Shown here: in pieces, positions 1-7,900 of the stretch
Layout of the letters: each line of letters opens with the position of its first letter
Position numbering within the stretch: position 1 is the first letter of the stretch
Source of the DNA: Haloferula sp. BvORR071
GTDB lineage: Bacteria > Verrucomicrobiota > Verrucomicrobiia > Verrucomicrobiales > Akkermansiaceae
Direction: 5' to 3'
Assembly: GCF_000739615.1 (NCBI RefSeq)
Contig: NZ_BATP01000030.1
Span: 248,001 to 312,000 of the forward strand
Length of the DNA: 64,000 bases
Made by a program: the position numbers and the translations under genes
Notes under the pieces: model-generated
Database searches by the model: none
Told to the model about the DNA's origin: nothing
The model's input: only the letters and a program-made list of their open reading frames with translations

Positions 1-444
1 CAGCTTCTTGCGCTGCTCGCGGCGTGGATTTTCCTGCGAAGGATCACCCGCGGGCGGCTCGCTCGTGCGGCGATAGACGAGGATGTCCGGCTTGGCCTTG
101 GCGGGATCCTTCTTGGCGCGTTCCTCGAAGGCATCGGTGGCCTCTTCCAGCTCCCACTCGGTGCCGGAGTCGAAGCGGGTGCCGTCCTTGCGGTTGAACT
201 GGGAGGGCAGCGGCGAGCCGAGGCGCGACCAGAGGATGCAGACGAAGAGATCGCAGTCCGAGGGGCGGATCAGCTCCTCATTGAAATGCGCGGTGGCGCG
301 GAGCGGCTCCTTTTCCCAGAGCACGGGCTCCAGGCGGATGAAGTTCCAGTAGCGGGCCTGCAGCCGCTCCACGATCCTCCCGACGGCCTGCCGTTCATCG
401 CGAACGTCGCCGGGGGAGCTGACAAAGAGGGTAAGGACCTGCAT
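1..444 (-). CDS. DUF4062-type N-terminal domain protein, partial (cut by window edge)
   Basis: The ATG at 444 opens a minus-strand frame that stays open to the window edge, so only the first 148 residues are visible. They contain FVSSPGDVRDER near residue 7, then RATAHFNEELIRPSDCD and CILWSRLGSPLP, and later SGTEWELEEA and DILVYRR. This arrangement matches the DUF4062 module, usually the N-terminal part of large multidomain proteins that continue into a STAND-type NTPase and WD40 or TPR repeats. The role of such proteins is poorly known; a signalling or conflict-system effector role is inference. The C-terminal architecture lies outside the window, so neither NTPase nor repeats can be confirmed. 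The gene is divergent from the SGNH lipoprotein gene that starts at 544. Confidence 0.72.
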   Translation of the reverse strand, partial: MQVLTLFVSSPGDVRDERQAVGRIVERLQARYWNFIRLEPVLWEKEPLRATAHFNEELIRPSDCDLFVCILWSRLGSPLPSQFNRKDGTRFDSGTEWELEEATDAFEERAKKDPAKAKPDILVYRRTSEPPAGDPSQENPRREQRKKL

Positions 445-543
445 CCGTCCGCGGAGTAAAAGCCGCCGGGGGCCGGAATGCTAAGTGGGAATCGCGGAAT
501 TTTCATTCGCCCGCCTGAAAAGCCCCGCCATCATCCCCGGCGT

Positions 544-1302
544 ATGGCTCCCACGGCTTCCCGGCTCCTGATCCCCTTCATGTTTCTGGCCGCCCTCGCC
601 TCGTGCAAGGAGGAGCCGAAGGAGAACAACGCGGTCATCCCGGTCCCGAAGCTGGAAAATGATTGCTACGATTGGTGGCAGCGCCACGAGGCGGTCTTGG
701 CGGCAAAAGGGAAAATCGATCCGGAGATCGTACTGATCGGGGACTCGATCACGCATTATTGGGGCGGCGAGCCCCAATCGCCGGGCGCGCCGCGTCGCGG
801 ACCGAAGTCATGGGAGGATGTCTTCGGAGGAAAAAAGGTGCTCAATCTCGGCTTCGGCTGGGATCGCACCCAGAACGTCCTATGGCGTCTGGGCAACGGC
901 GAGATCGACGGCCTGGAGCCGAAGTGGATCGTCCTCAACATCGGGACCAACAACTCCACCGGCACCCAGAACGCCCGGGAAAATACTCCGGCCGAGACCG
1001 CTGCGGGCGTGGAGGCGATCCTGACCCTGCTGAAGGAGAAGACCCCTGATTCCAAAGTGATCCTGATGGGCGTCTTTCCCCGGGGCACGAAAGCAAACGA
1101 CCCGGCGCGCGCCTTCATTTCCGAACTCAACAGCCTGCTCGCGAAGATCGCGCAAGCCCACCAGCTTACCTTCATCGATCTCCGGGAAAAATTTCTCGAT
1201 GGTGACGGGAAGCTCCGTTCCGAGTTGATGGCAGACGTCGTCCACCCCGCCGAGAGCGGTTATGCGGTTTGGGCGGAGGCCCTGAAGGCCGAAATCAAGT
1301 GA
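544..1302 (+). CDS. SGNH/GDSL-family hydrolase, lipoprotein
   Basis: Predicted esterase/lipase of the SGNH superfamily (252 aa), likely tethered on the periplasmic side of a membrane. The ATG at 544 is preferred over an in-frame ATG at 478 because it starts directly with a lipoprotein signal whose lipobox LASC ends at Cys21. Block I is LIGDSITHYW with the nucleophilic Ser. The block III Asn lies in LNIGTNN, and block V is DVVHPAESGY with the Asp/His pair. The layout resembles PAF-acetylhydrolase-like or carbohydrate acetylesterases. The substrate cannot be read from sequence; deacetylation of a glycan is plausible given the other secreted carbohydrate enzymes nearby. Confidence 0.8.
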   Translation: MAPTASRLLIPFMFLAALASCKEEPKENNAVIPVPKLENDCYDWWQRHEAVLAAKGKIDPEIVLIGDSITHYWGGEPQSPGAPRRGPKSWEDVFGGKKVLNLGFGWDRTQNVLWRLGNGEIDGLEPKWIVLNIGTNNSTGTQNARENTPAETAAGVEAILTLLKEKTPDSKVILMGVFPRGTKANDPARAFISELNSLLAKIAQAHQLTFIDLREKFLDGDGKLRSELMADVVHPAESGYAVWAEALKAEIK

Positions 1303-1411
1303 GGCGGGGCTGGGGATTCCCGATTTGACACCCTTCCGGGATAGGGCAGCTTCCCGGGCGTCTCCATGAAGCCGTTCCGCACTCCCGCAGCACTCGTCGA
1401 CATTGTCGGCG

Positions 1412-1495
1412 CACGCGGGGGCATGGCGTAACGAATCGGAATTGCGATCGATTGCCGCTTGTCCCCGCCCGCCTGGTAGCCCCGGCGGGCTTTTT
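1412..1495 (+). promoter_or_regulatory. Structured leader with alternative stem and intrinsic terminator upstream of MATE gene
   Basis: GCGGGG at about 1416-1421 can pair with CCCCGC at 1463-1468, enclosing a smaller AATCG/CGATT stem. The next hairpin, GCCCGCC (1467-1473) with GGCGGGC (1484-1490), is followed by TTTTT, an intrinsic-terminator layout only 40 nt before the MATE start at 1535. The two stems share bases 1467-1468, so they compete at their edge. It could be a plain terminator of the preceding gene or an attenuator/riboswitch controlling the exporter. It fits no riboswitch consensus I can recall. Confidence 0.45.
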
Positions 1496-1534
1496 GTCGC
1501 CCCGAATGTCCACCGTCTCGCTTTCCGATTTCCC

Positions 1535-2920
1535 ATGTCTCTTTCCGTTTCCTCAATTCTGGATCAAAGCCGGACCACCATCCGGCTGGCGATCCCGCTG
1601 ATCATCGGCCAGCTCGGCCAAATGCTGATCAGCCTATCCGACACCCTGATGCTCGGCCGGCTGGGGGTCACGCCGCTCGCGGCCTGTTCCTTCGCCAATA
1701 CCCTGATCTACCTGCCGATGATGTTCGGGATCGGGATGTCGATGGCGGTCTCGATCCGGGTCTCCCAAGCGCGTGGGGCGAATGACCCGGCAGCCGCCCG
1801 GGCGGCCCTGCGCCACGGTCTGTATGTCACGCTCACACTCGGGGTGCTGACCGTGCTGGCGGCGCTGGCGATCCGGCCCTTCATGGGGATTTTCCAGCAG
1901 GATCCGCAAGTGATTGCGATTGTGCCGAACTTCCTGCTGATCCTGGCCGCTTCGATGATCCCGGCGATGGGCTCGATGGCAGTGAAGAATCACTCCGACG
2001 CCATGAACCGCCCTTGGCCGGTCTTCTGGATCTCCATCGGGGCGGTGGCCCTGAACCTCCTGCTGAACTGGATGCTGATCTTCGGCAAGCTGGGTGCGCC
2101 GCGGATGGGCTTCGAGGGCTCGGCGGTGGCGACCCTGATCGCCCGCACGGCCTCACTGGTGGGCATGATCTGGTGGTGCCGTCAGGATGCGGCTCTGAAG
2201 GAATGGGTGCCGATCCGCTGGCTGCGCGCGCCGGATTGGGCCGCGATGCGGGATCTGCTGCGGACCGGCTTTCCGGCCAGCATGCAGCTTCTCGCGGAGG
2301 TTAGCGCCTTTGTGGCGGCCACTTTCATCATCGGCCACATGGGCAAGGAGCAACTGGCCTCCCACCAGGTAGCGATTCAGTGCGCGGCGACGATCTTCAT
2401 GATCCCGCTGGGCATCTCGATGGCGCTGACCGTGCGCATCGGCGAGGCCTTCGGGGCAAAGAACCACGCCGTGATGCGGCCGATCCTGGCCAGCGGCTGG
2501 GCGATGGGCGTGTCCTTCACTTTGATAAGCGCTACAGCTTTCATCTGCTTCAACCACCAGCTCGCACGGCTTTTCATCGATGATCCACAGGTCTTGGAAA
2601 TGGCCGCCTCGCTGCTGATCGTGGCCGCGGCCTTCCAGTTCTGCGATGCGCTGCAGATCATCTCCGCGGGGGGATTGCGCGGGCTGGATGATGTCCACAC
2701 CCCGGCATGGATCGCCTTCTGGGCCTACTGGGTACTCTCGATCCCGCTCGGCTGGGTGCTGGCGGTGAAACTGCACTGGGGTGTGACCGGCATGTGGTGG
2801 GGCATCACCGCGGGACTGACGATGACGGCGATCTTGTTAGGGCGGCGGATTTGGAAGAAGACCGCGCTGGAGAATATTGCAGAGATTCCCGAGAGAGCAG
2901 GTATTCTTGAAGAGTCATGA
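1535..2920 (+). CDS. MATE-family multidrug efflux transporter
   Basis: Inner-membrane multidrug/toxin exporter of the MATE (NorM-like) family, 461 aa, using a Na+ or H+ gradient. The start at 1535 (MSLSVSSILDQ) is chosen because the upstream in-frame extension to 1403 runs through the leader hairpins and looks non-coding. About twelve hydrophobic segments are visible in two halves. The N-terminal half has AIPLIIGQLGQMLISLSDT, typical of the first MATE helix with its conserved P and the D-T on helix 2. The second half begins near FPASMQLLAEV. The substrate is unknown. Expression may be controlled by the terminator-bearing leader just upstream. Confidence 0.88.
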   Translation: MSLSVSSILDQSRTTIRLAIPLIIGQLGQMLISLSDTLMLGRLGVTPLAACSFANTLIYLPMMFGIGMSMAVSIRVSQARGANDPAAARAALRHGLYVTLTLGVLTVLAALAIRPFMGIFQQDPQVIAIVPNFLLILAASMIPAMGSMAVKNHSDAMNRPWPVFWISIGAVALNLLLNWMLIFGKLGAPRMGFEGSAVATLIARTASLVGMIWWCRQDAALKEWVPIRWLRAPDWAAMRDLLRTGFPASMQLLAEVSAFVAATFIIGHMGKEQLASHQVAIQCAATIFMIPLGISMALTVRIGEAFGAKNHAVMRPILASGWAMGVSFTLISATAFICFNHQLARLFIDDPQVLEMAASLLIVAAAFQFCDALQIISAGGLRGLDDVHTPAWIAFWAYWVLSIPLGWVLAVKLHWGVTGMWWGITAGLTMTAILLGRRIWKKTALENIAEIPERAGILEES

Positions 2921-2949
2921 ATCCCGAAGAGAGGGAGCCCTTGCCTGAG

Positions 2950-2986
2950 AAGGCCTCGACGATTCGAGCGATTCGATTGAGGCCTT
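2950..2986. other. Intergenic hairpin after MATE gene
   Basis: AAGGCCTC (2950-2957) and GAGGCCTT (2979-2986) form a perfect 8-bp inverted repeat about 30 bp after the MATE stop. There is no long T-tract, so it is a terminator or processing hairpin only by position. The rest of 2987-3170 holds a CGCCGTC/GACGACGGCG hairpin and no gene I can support. Confidence 0.35.
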
Positions 2987-3170
2987 GCTCAACCGACTAC
3001 CCCACCGCCGTCAAGACGACGGCGGATGCGATGGGCCTGACCGGGCCGGCCGCATCAAAGTCGAAGCCAATCGAGCGTGTGCTCTGGCTGACAAATTCGG
3101 ATCAGGCCGGATTCCTAACCAAAAAACTGCCGGATTGACCGCAAACCCGCGCCCCCTATGGTCGCGGGCC

Positions 3171-3311
3171 ATGAAACCCTGCCGCATCGCGACTTACGCT
3201 GCCTTTGCCTTGGTGGCTTCGCTCCTGTCATCCTGCAGCGCGCTGAATGGCGCGAATGGCTATGCCTCGCGGATGATGGAGACGGTGCAGCGGACGATCG
3301 GGACCCGCTGA
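3171..3311 (+). CDS. Small putative lipoprotein (46 aa)
   Basis: A 46-residue ORF starting at ATG 3171. A basic N-terminus (MKPCR) is followed by a hydrophobic stretch and a lipobox ending LLSSC with Cys22, leaving a mature peptide of only about 25 residues (CSALNGANGYAS...). That size and layout are those of entericidin-like small lipoproteins. It is comparable to the 56-aa gene at 54188-54358, though sequence similarity beyond the signal is slight. Function unknown; envelope stress or toxin/antidote roles known for entericidins cannot be assumed. It is convergent with tsaE, 9 bp from that stop codon. Confidence 0.55.
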   Translation: MKPCRIATYAAFALVASLLSSCSALNGANGYASRMMETVQRTIGTR

Positions 3312-3320
3312 GACTAATAA

Positions 3321-3731
3321 TTAGTCGGTGCGGACACGCCGACCGCCCTCCGGCAGCACCTCGAAGTGCAGCCAGCGGGTGCCGGGCGGCAGGAGATCCG
3401 GGAAGAGGTCGGCCCATTCAGCGACCACCACGCCGGGCTCATCGAAAAATTCATCCCAGCCGATCCCAAGCAATTCCTGATCATCTTTCAGGCGATATAG
3501 GTCGAAGTGGAAGAGCGGGAGGCGCCCACCCCGGTACTCATGGACCAGGGAAAAAGTCGGGCTGGTGACCTCCCCCGGGAAGCCCAAGGCACGAGCCAAG
3601 CCTTTGACAAAGCGGGTCTTGCCAGCCCCGAGGCCACCGACCAAGGCGAGCACAGCACCAGGAGCCAGCCCGGCCGCGATTTCCGCGCCGAAGGCTTCCA
3701 TTTCCGACTCATCCCGGACGACCCGCTCCAT
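3321..3731 (-). CDS. tsaE: tRNA threonylcarbamoyladenosine biosynthesis ATPase TsaE
   Basis: Small P-loop ATPase (136 aa, usual for the family) that works with TsaB and TsaD to make t6A37 in ANN-decoding tRNAs. The start at 3731 (MERVVRDESE) is chosen; an upstream ATG at 3773 adds 14 residues and is less typical. Walker A is GGLGAGKT. It is followed by the family signatures TSPTFSLVHEY, FHFDLYRL and VVAEWADLF, which carries the conserved E-W pair. The gene is divergent from rplU, with 125 bp between the starts. TsaB and TsaD are not in the window. Confidence 0.93.
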   Translation of the reverse strand: MERVVRDESEMEAFGAEIAAGLAPGAVLALVGGLGAGKTRFVKGLARALGFPGEVTSPTFSLVHEYRGGRLPLFHFDLYRLKDDQELLGIGWDEFFDEPGVVVAEWADLFPDLLPPGTRWLHFEVLPEGGRRVRTD

Positions 3732-3856
3732 GGCCTCGCAAAAACCCAATCCACCGGAGAAGGTCGATTTCAAAAAATTCCCTTGCCCGATTGCCGGACC
3801 CGTGGTGATCTCCCCGCCCGCCCGACTCCCGGACGGAACCGAACCTTTTTACGGCC

Positions 3857-4168
3857 ATGGCCTACGCAGTGATCAAAACCGGCGGCAAGCAGTACCGCGT
3901 GCAACAGGGCGACAAGATCGACGTTGAGAAGCTCGACGTCGAAGTGAATGCCGAGCTTACCTTTGACGTCCTGATGGTCGGCGAAGGCGACAGCATCAAG
4001 CTCGGTGCCCCGCTCGTGAGCGGCGCCAGCGTGACCGCCAAGGTCGTCCAACAGCATCGCGGACCCAAGGGCGTGGCCTTCAAGTTCAAGCGCCGCAAGG
4101 GTTTCCACAAGACCAAGGGCTTCCGCCGCCACCTCACCCAGCTGGAGATCACCTCCATCGCGGGTTAA
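3857..4168 (+). CDS. rplU: 50S ribosomal protein L21
   Basis: Ribosomal protein L21 (103 aa), binds 23S rRNA domain I in the large subunit. It starts MAYAVIKTGGKQYRVQQGD, the diagnostic L21 N-terminus with the GGKQYRV motif. It ends with the basic FKFKRRKGFHKTKGFRR segment and a TQLEITSI tail. It is followed after 24 bp by rpmA, the conserved rplU-rpmA pair, so the two are almost certainly cotranscribed. The usual third partner, obg, does not follow here. Confidence 0.98.
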   Translation: MAYAVIKTGGKQYRVQQGDKIDVEKLDVEVNAELTFDVLMVGEGDSIKLGAPLVSGASVTAKVVQQHRGPKGVAFKFKRRKGFHKTKGFRRHLTQLEITSIAG

Positions 4169-4192
4169 TCACTCTTTTACCACTCTCCAGTC

Positions 4193-4450
4193 ATGGCTCA
4201 CAAGAAAGGTCAAGGTTCGGTCAAAAACGGTCGCGATTCCCGCTCCAAGCGCCTCGGCGTGAAGAAGTTCGGTGGTCAGGCAGTGATCCCGGGCAACATC
4301 ATCATCCGCCAGCGTGGCACCAAGTGGCACCCCGGCCGCGGCGTCGATATCGGCCGTGACCACACCATCTTCGCCATCATCGAAGGCCGCGTGTTCTTCG
4401 ACAAGGAAGGCCGCCGCGTGAACGTGGGTGCAGAAGCTTCCGCGAACTAA
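4193..4450 (+). CDS. rpmA: 50S ribosomal protein L27
   Basis: Ribosomal protein L27 (85 aa), whose N-terminal tail reaches the peptidyl-transferase centre. It begins [16 protein letters not shown], so there is no cleavable N-terminal extension of the Firmicutes type. The hallmark [20 protein letters not shown] follows mid-protein. It lies 24 bp after rplU and is followed by a strong intrinsic terminator at 4470-4503, so rplU-rpmA is a self-contained operon. Confidence 0.98.
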   Translation: MAHKKGQGSVKNGRDSRSKRLGVKKFGGQAVIPGNIIIRQRGTKWHPGRGVDIGRDHTIFAIIEGRVFFDKEGRRVNVGAEASAN

Positions 4451-4469
4451 GTTCGGATTCAGATTTTCC

Positions 4470-4503
4470 AAAGCCGCCGCCCGTGAGGGTTGGCGGCTTT
4501 TTT
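4470..4503 (+). terminator. Intrinsic terminator of rplU-rpmA
   Basis: AAAGCCGCC (4470-4478) pairs with GGCGGCTTT (about 4492-4500), followed by further T residues. The hairpin is 20 bp after the rpmA stop. The A-tract on the 5' side makes it usable for the convergent membrane-protein gene as well. Confidence 0.85.
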
Positions 4504-4512
4504 GTAGCCCGA

Positions 4513-4884
4513 TCACTGGCCGGAGAAGCGCCTGCGCTGCCATATCGCCCAGAGCCAGCGGGCAAACCGGGTGGCCAGGGGAATCGCAAAAATGATGATC
4601 GCGAAGCCTCCGATTCCTTGCAGCGCGAAACCAAGCAGTCCAATGCCCGGTGATCGGGGTGAGGGAAGGTGACTTCCAATATCGGTGCCTGCCACCCAAA
4701 CGCCGAGCAGGTTCAGAAGGACGCCCGTGACCACGACGATCAGGGCCTTGCTGAACAAGCGCCAGGCATCCGACTCCGCGATCACCAATTGCTGGAGGCG
4801 AATCTGGACCATCCGCTGCCTCAGATCAGCGCTGGGGCCTTCATTTGCTGGTCTCTCGTCCGGCTTCCTTTGATCTGCTCGCAT
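4513..4884 (-). CDS. Small hypothetical membrane protein
   Basis: About 123 aa from the ATG at 4884 (MRADQRKPDERP). An in-frame start at 4929 is possible but overlaps the preceding ORF more. A charged N-terminal third precedes two hydrophobic segments, LIVVVTGVLLNLLGVWVAG and a Gly-rich GLLGFALQGIGGFAIII. The C-terminus is basic with an aromatic WLWAIWQRRR. No family recognised. It is probably the last gene of a short minus-strand group of membrane proteins (with 5050-5382) that ends at the rpmA terminator. Confidence 0.5.
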   Translation of the reverse strand: MRADQRKPDERPANEGPSADLRQRMVQIRLQQLVIAESDAWRLFSKALIVVVTGVLLNLLGVWVAGTDIGSHLPSPRSPGIGLLGFALQGIGGFAIIIFAIPLATRFARWLWAIWQRRRFSGQ

Positions 4885-5053
4885 TTCCTCTAGCGGTTTT
4901 GAGCGGAAACCCGTTTTCCAGCGCCTCACGGCGACCGCTCACGCTCCGAATCCCTTCCGGGATGATCCCGACAATCACGGCGGGCACCGCGAGCAGGCAA
5001 GTGCCACCGCCGCGGAAATGGAGGCGATCTTGAACTGCCGCCGGAGCGCTCAC
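4841..5053 (-). CDS. Possible small ORF coupled to upstream membrane-protein gene
   Basis: A 70-codon frame starting at GTG (5051-5053) whose start overlaps the TGA of the preceding gene (GTGA), a layout typical of translational coupling. It has one weak hydrophobic stretch (CLLAVPAVIVGIIPEGI) and a basic, low-complexity C-terminus that overlaps the next gene by about 44 bp. No family recognised. It may be spurious; the coupling overlap and the otherwise unexplained 165-bp gap are the only support. Confidence 0.25.
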   Translation of the reverse strand: MSAPAAVQDRLHFRGGGTCLLAVPAVIVGIIPEGIRSVSGRREALENGFPLKTARGNASRSKEAGRETSK

Positions 5054-5382
5054 ACCTTCCTGCCGGTGCGAAGGCGGGTCTTCGTCGTGCGGAACCAGAG
5101 CCCCGTACAGATGAGGAAGCCAGCGCAGCAGATCGTCAGCAGGGCCCAGCCGATCTGGTTACCGAGCTCGACTTGGCGCATGAAGGCGGTGGCAGAGTCA
5201 CTGAGTTGCGGGTTCGCCTTGGCAGCGACCACGCGCTTCCCGAGTTCCTCCATGCCCCAGCCCATGAACGCCATCCGGCCGTAGAAGACCAAAAAGGCGG
5301 CTACGGAGAAGGCGAGCACGCCAGTGAACCAACGTTTCTCGATCGGTCCGGCGGCGGAATGGTCCGGTAGCTTGAATCCCAT
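5050..5382 (-). CDS. Small hypothetical membrane protein
   Basis: About 110 aa from ATG 5382 (MGFKLPDHSAAGP); an upstream in-frame TTG at 5427 is less likely. Two membrane segments are visible: FTGVLAFSVAAFLVFYGRMAF and, near the C-terminus, WALLTICCAGFLICTGLW. Between them is a 30-residue loop (ELGKRVVAAKANPQLSDSA). The tail is basic (TTKTRLRTGRKV), suggesting a cytoplasmic C-terminus. No domain recognised. Divergent from pyrE with 99 bp between the starts. Confidence 0.55.
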   Translation of the reverse strand: MGFKLPDHSAAGPIEKRWFTGVLAFSVAAFLVFYGRMAFMGWGMEELGKRVVAAKANPQLSDSATAFMRQVELGNQIGWALLTICCAGFLICTGLWFRTTKTRLRTGRKV

Positions 5383-5481
5383 GTGCGCCGCGAGCTTGGC
5401 CCGGCGGACGGGCGGGGTCGAATCCAAATCCCGGCCTACTTGGTCTGGACTCTTGGCTCCGGCCTTTGGACTCTCGCGCCC

Positions 5482-6048
5482 ATGTCCGACCCCGCCGCCG
5501 CGCTGAAAGCCATCCTTTTGGAAAAGTCCGTCCGCACCGGAACCTTCACCTTGGCCTCCGGGGCACAGAGTGACCTCTACATCGACTGCCGGGTGACGGC
5601 GCTGGACCCCTTCGGTGCCAACCTGATCGGGAAGCAGGGCTGGGAAGCGGTGCGCGCGAAGATTCAGGCCGAGGGCCTGAAAATCGACTCGATCGGCGGG
5701 ATGACCCTCGGCGCGGACCCGATTTCACTGGCGGTGGGCATGACCAGCGCCGTGCAGCACCCGGGCGAGGCCCTGCAGGTCTTCACAGTCCGCAAGGAGC
5801 CGAAGGGCCACGGCCGGGGCAAGCAGATCGAGGGCAATTTCGCCGCGGGCCAGACGGTGATCGTGGTGGACGACGTGATCACCACCGGCGGCTCGACCCT
5901 CAAGGCGATCGACGTGATCGAGCGCGAGGGCGGCAAGGTCGCCTTCGCCTTGGTGCTGGTGGACCGCGAGGAAGGCGGCCGCCAGGCGATCGAGGCGCGG
6001 GGCATCCCGGTGCTGGCGCTCTACTCGCGCAGCACGCTCCTAGGATAA
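5482..6048 (+). CDS. pyrE: Orotate phosphoribosyltransferase
   Basis: Converts orotate and PRPP to OMP in de novo pyrimidine synthesis (188 aa, the shorter PyrE class). The start at 5482 (MSDPAAALKAILLEKS) is preferred to the in-frame upstream ATG at 5383, which would add 33 unconserved residues. Visible signatures are TGTFTLASGAQSDLYIDCR, the catalytic-loop region VRKEPKGHGRGKQIEG, and the PRPP-binding motif VIVVDDVITTGGST, where the Asp-Asp and TTGGS bind the ribose phosphate. No other pyr genes are adjacent, so it is a stand-alone locus here. Confidence 0.95.
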   Translation: MSDPAAALKAILLEKSVRTGTFTLASGAQSDLYIDCRVTALDPFGANLIGKQGWEAVRAKIQAEGLKIDSIGGMTLGADPISLAVGMTSAVQHPGEALQVFTVRKEPKGHGRGKQIEGNFAAGQTVIVVDDVITTGGSTLKAIDVIEREGGKVAFALVLVDREEGGRQAIEARGIPVLALYSRSTLLG

Positions 6049-6132
6049 CGAGGGGGATGACAAGGCGGGGTGAAACCCGCTAGGAAAGATTCGCGTATCG
6101 ATTCCTAACGCGACCTACCGTCAACCCAAGTC

Positions 6133-6822
6133 ATGAAACTCCAGCTTCTCGCCATCTCCGCCCTCTGCGCCTCCGCCAGCTTGCACGCGGAGGAAAAGAA
6201 AATCTTCAACGGCAAGGACCTCACCGGCTGGGAGGGCAACACCAAGCTCTGGTCGGTGCAGGACGGCGCGATCACCGGCAAGACCAGTGACAGCGGCGAA
6301 ACCAAGATCGACCACAATACCTTCCTGGTCTGGAAGGCCGGCAAGGTCAGCGATTTCGAGCTGAGCTTCAAATACCGGATCGAGAAGGGCAACAGCGGCG
6401 TTCAGTACCGTTCGAAGCTGCTGGACCCGGGCAAGTTCGGCCCGATCGTGGCCGGCTACCAGGCGGACTTCGAGGCGGGCAAGACCTACAGCGGCATCCT
6501 CTATGAGGAGCGCGAGCGCGGCATCCTGGCCCAGCGCGGCCAAAAGACCGAGATCGGCGATGAGGGCAAGCCGAAGGTCACCGGCAGCGTGGGCGACAGC
6601 GCAGAGATCCAAGCCACCATCAAGGAAGAGGACTGGAACGACTACAAGATCATCGCCAAGGGCAACCACGTGCAGCACTTCATCAACGGCAAGCAGACCG
6701 TGGACGTGACCGACAACGACGCGGCCCACGCGCCGAAGGAAGGCATCCTGGCGCTGCAGATCCACGCCGGCCCCGCGATGGTGGTGCAGTTCAAGGACCT
6801 GGTCCTCAAGACGGACAAATGA
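6133..6822 (+). CDS. DUF1080 (3-keto-disaccharide hydrolase-like) secreted protein
   Basis: 229 aa with a cleavable signal (MKLQLLAISALCASASLHAEE). The DUF1080 core starts at IFNGKDLTGWEGN, with WSVQDGAITG, FLVWKAGKVSDFELSFKYR and GNSGVQYRS following. These are the recognisable strands of this concanavalin-like family, renamed 3-keto-disaccharide hydrolase. DUF1080 proteins are greatly expanded in Verrucomicrobia and Planctomycetes, where they are linked to oxidative glycan breakdown. Catalytic activity for this member is inference. No sugar oxidoreductase partner lies next to it. Confidence 0.9.
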   Translation: MKLQLLAISALCASASLHAEEKKIFNGKDLTGWEGNTKLWSVQDGAITGKTSDSGETKIDHNTFLVWKAGKVSDFELSFKYRIEKGNSGVQYRSKLLDPGKFGPIVAGYQADFEAGKTYSGILYEERERGILAQRGQKTEIGDEGKPKVTGSVGDSAEIQATIKEEDWNDYKIIAKGNHVQHFINGKQTVDVTDNDAAHAPKEGILALQIHAGPAMVVQFKDLVLKTDK

Positions 6823-6857
6823 TGCGGTGACATTTCATCGCGCGAGGCGGGGCGCTC

Positions 6858-7889
6858 GTGCATGCTCGCGGCGTGATCTCCCGTCGCAAGATCAAGTACG
6901 ACGTCTCGCCGCTGCTGCGGCAGTATCTCTATCACTTCGACCGGCTGCGGGACATTCCGCTCGTCTATGAGGACCTGACCCGCTTCGCGGGCTCGATGCC
7001 ATACGAGGATCCGCGCGGCAAGGAGACGCTGTGGCTGACGGTCTACTACCCGCAGGAGCTGATGCTCGAGCTGCGGCCGAAGCTGACCAAGATCTACGCG
7101 GAGCTGAAGATCGGCGGGGAGACCGACCTGCACGAGCACTTGACGGTGGACCGCATCGACTTCGGCGAATTCGGCAACTCGCGGCCCTTCCGGATCCGGA
7201 TCACGAACCTCTACAACGACAACTCCGATTACTTCTACGTGAAGCAGGCGGATGCCTCGCGGATCTACGGGCTGGAGCTGGAGCACATCCTCTCGCCGAA
7301 CCGGATCAACTACCTGGTCAACGGCAACACGCTGATCGAGGAACACATCGCCGGCGTGCCGGGGGATGTCTTCCTCAAGGACCACCTGCCGCGGCCGGAG
7401 CTGAACAAGGTCCGCATCGCGAAGGAGTTCACCAAGTTCAACGAGCGCTGCTTCATCCGCCTGCTGGGCGACATGCGCAGCGTGAACTACGTGGTGGATA
7501 TCACCCCGGACTTCGAGGAGATCCAGTACCGCGTGCGGCCGATCGACTTCGACCAGCAGAGCTACGAGCGCCGCGGGCGGATCTACCTCTCCTACCGCTT
7601 CGACTCTAACAAGAGCATCACCAAGCTCGCCTTCGACGTCCTGAACCGGAAGACGATCGACCAGTACGTGGCGGAAGAACATGCCCAGATGACCCGCCGC
7701 GCGAAGGTGGAGGGCGGGCGCCTCAAGGCGCTGCTAGGAATCATGCGCCGGGAGGAACTGGCCCCGCGCGAGCACGTGGCCTCGCTCGCCGCGGATCTGG
7801 CGAAATACCACCACACGGACATCTTCCGCGACTGCAAGACGATGGGCGAGCTGACGGCGACGCACATTGCGCACCAGCTAGAGCTGTAG
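6858..7889 (+). CDS. Conserved-looking protein of unknown function (343 aa)
   Basis: No ATG opens this frame. GTG at 6858 is 5-6 nt after a GAGGCGGGG stretch that could be a ribosome site; GTG at 6873 (ISRRKIKYDVSPLL) is an alternative. The protein is soluble, charged and free of signal or membrane segments. Features are an N-terminal RQYLYHFDRLRDIP, a central FRIRITNLYNDNSDYFYVKQ, EHILSPNRINYLVNGNTLIEEH and a C-terminal half rich in R/K/E. The codon use and composition are those of a real gene. I recognise no family. It sits 12 bp before the next membrane-protein gene, so the two may be cotranscribed. Confidence 0.75.
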   Translation: MHARGVISRRKIKYDVSPLLRQYLYHFDRLRDIPLVYEDLTRFAGSMPYEDPRGKETLWLTVYYPQELMLELRPKLTKIYAELKIGGETDLHEHLTVDRIDFGEFGNSRPFRIRITNLYNDNSDYFYVKQADASRIYGLELEHILSPNRINYLVNGNTLIEEHIAGVPGDVFLKDHLPRPELNKVRIAKEFTKFNERCFIRLLGDMRSVNYVVDITPDFEEIQYRVRPIDFDQQSYERRGRIYLSYRFDSNKSITKLAFDVLNRKTIDQYVAEEHAQMTRRAKVEGGRLKALLGIMRREELAPREHVASLAADLAKYHHTDIFRDCKTMGELTATHIAHQLEL

Positions 7890-7900
7890 CCCACCTTACC

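Noticed and set aside
2917-3138. 73-codon ORF whose ATG overlaps the MATE stop (ATGA)
   Set aside because: It runs through two intergenic hairpins, has no recognisable segment and a composition unlike the neighbouring genes; the overlap may be chance.
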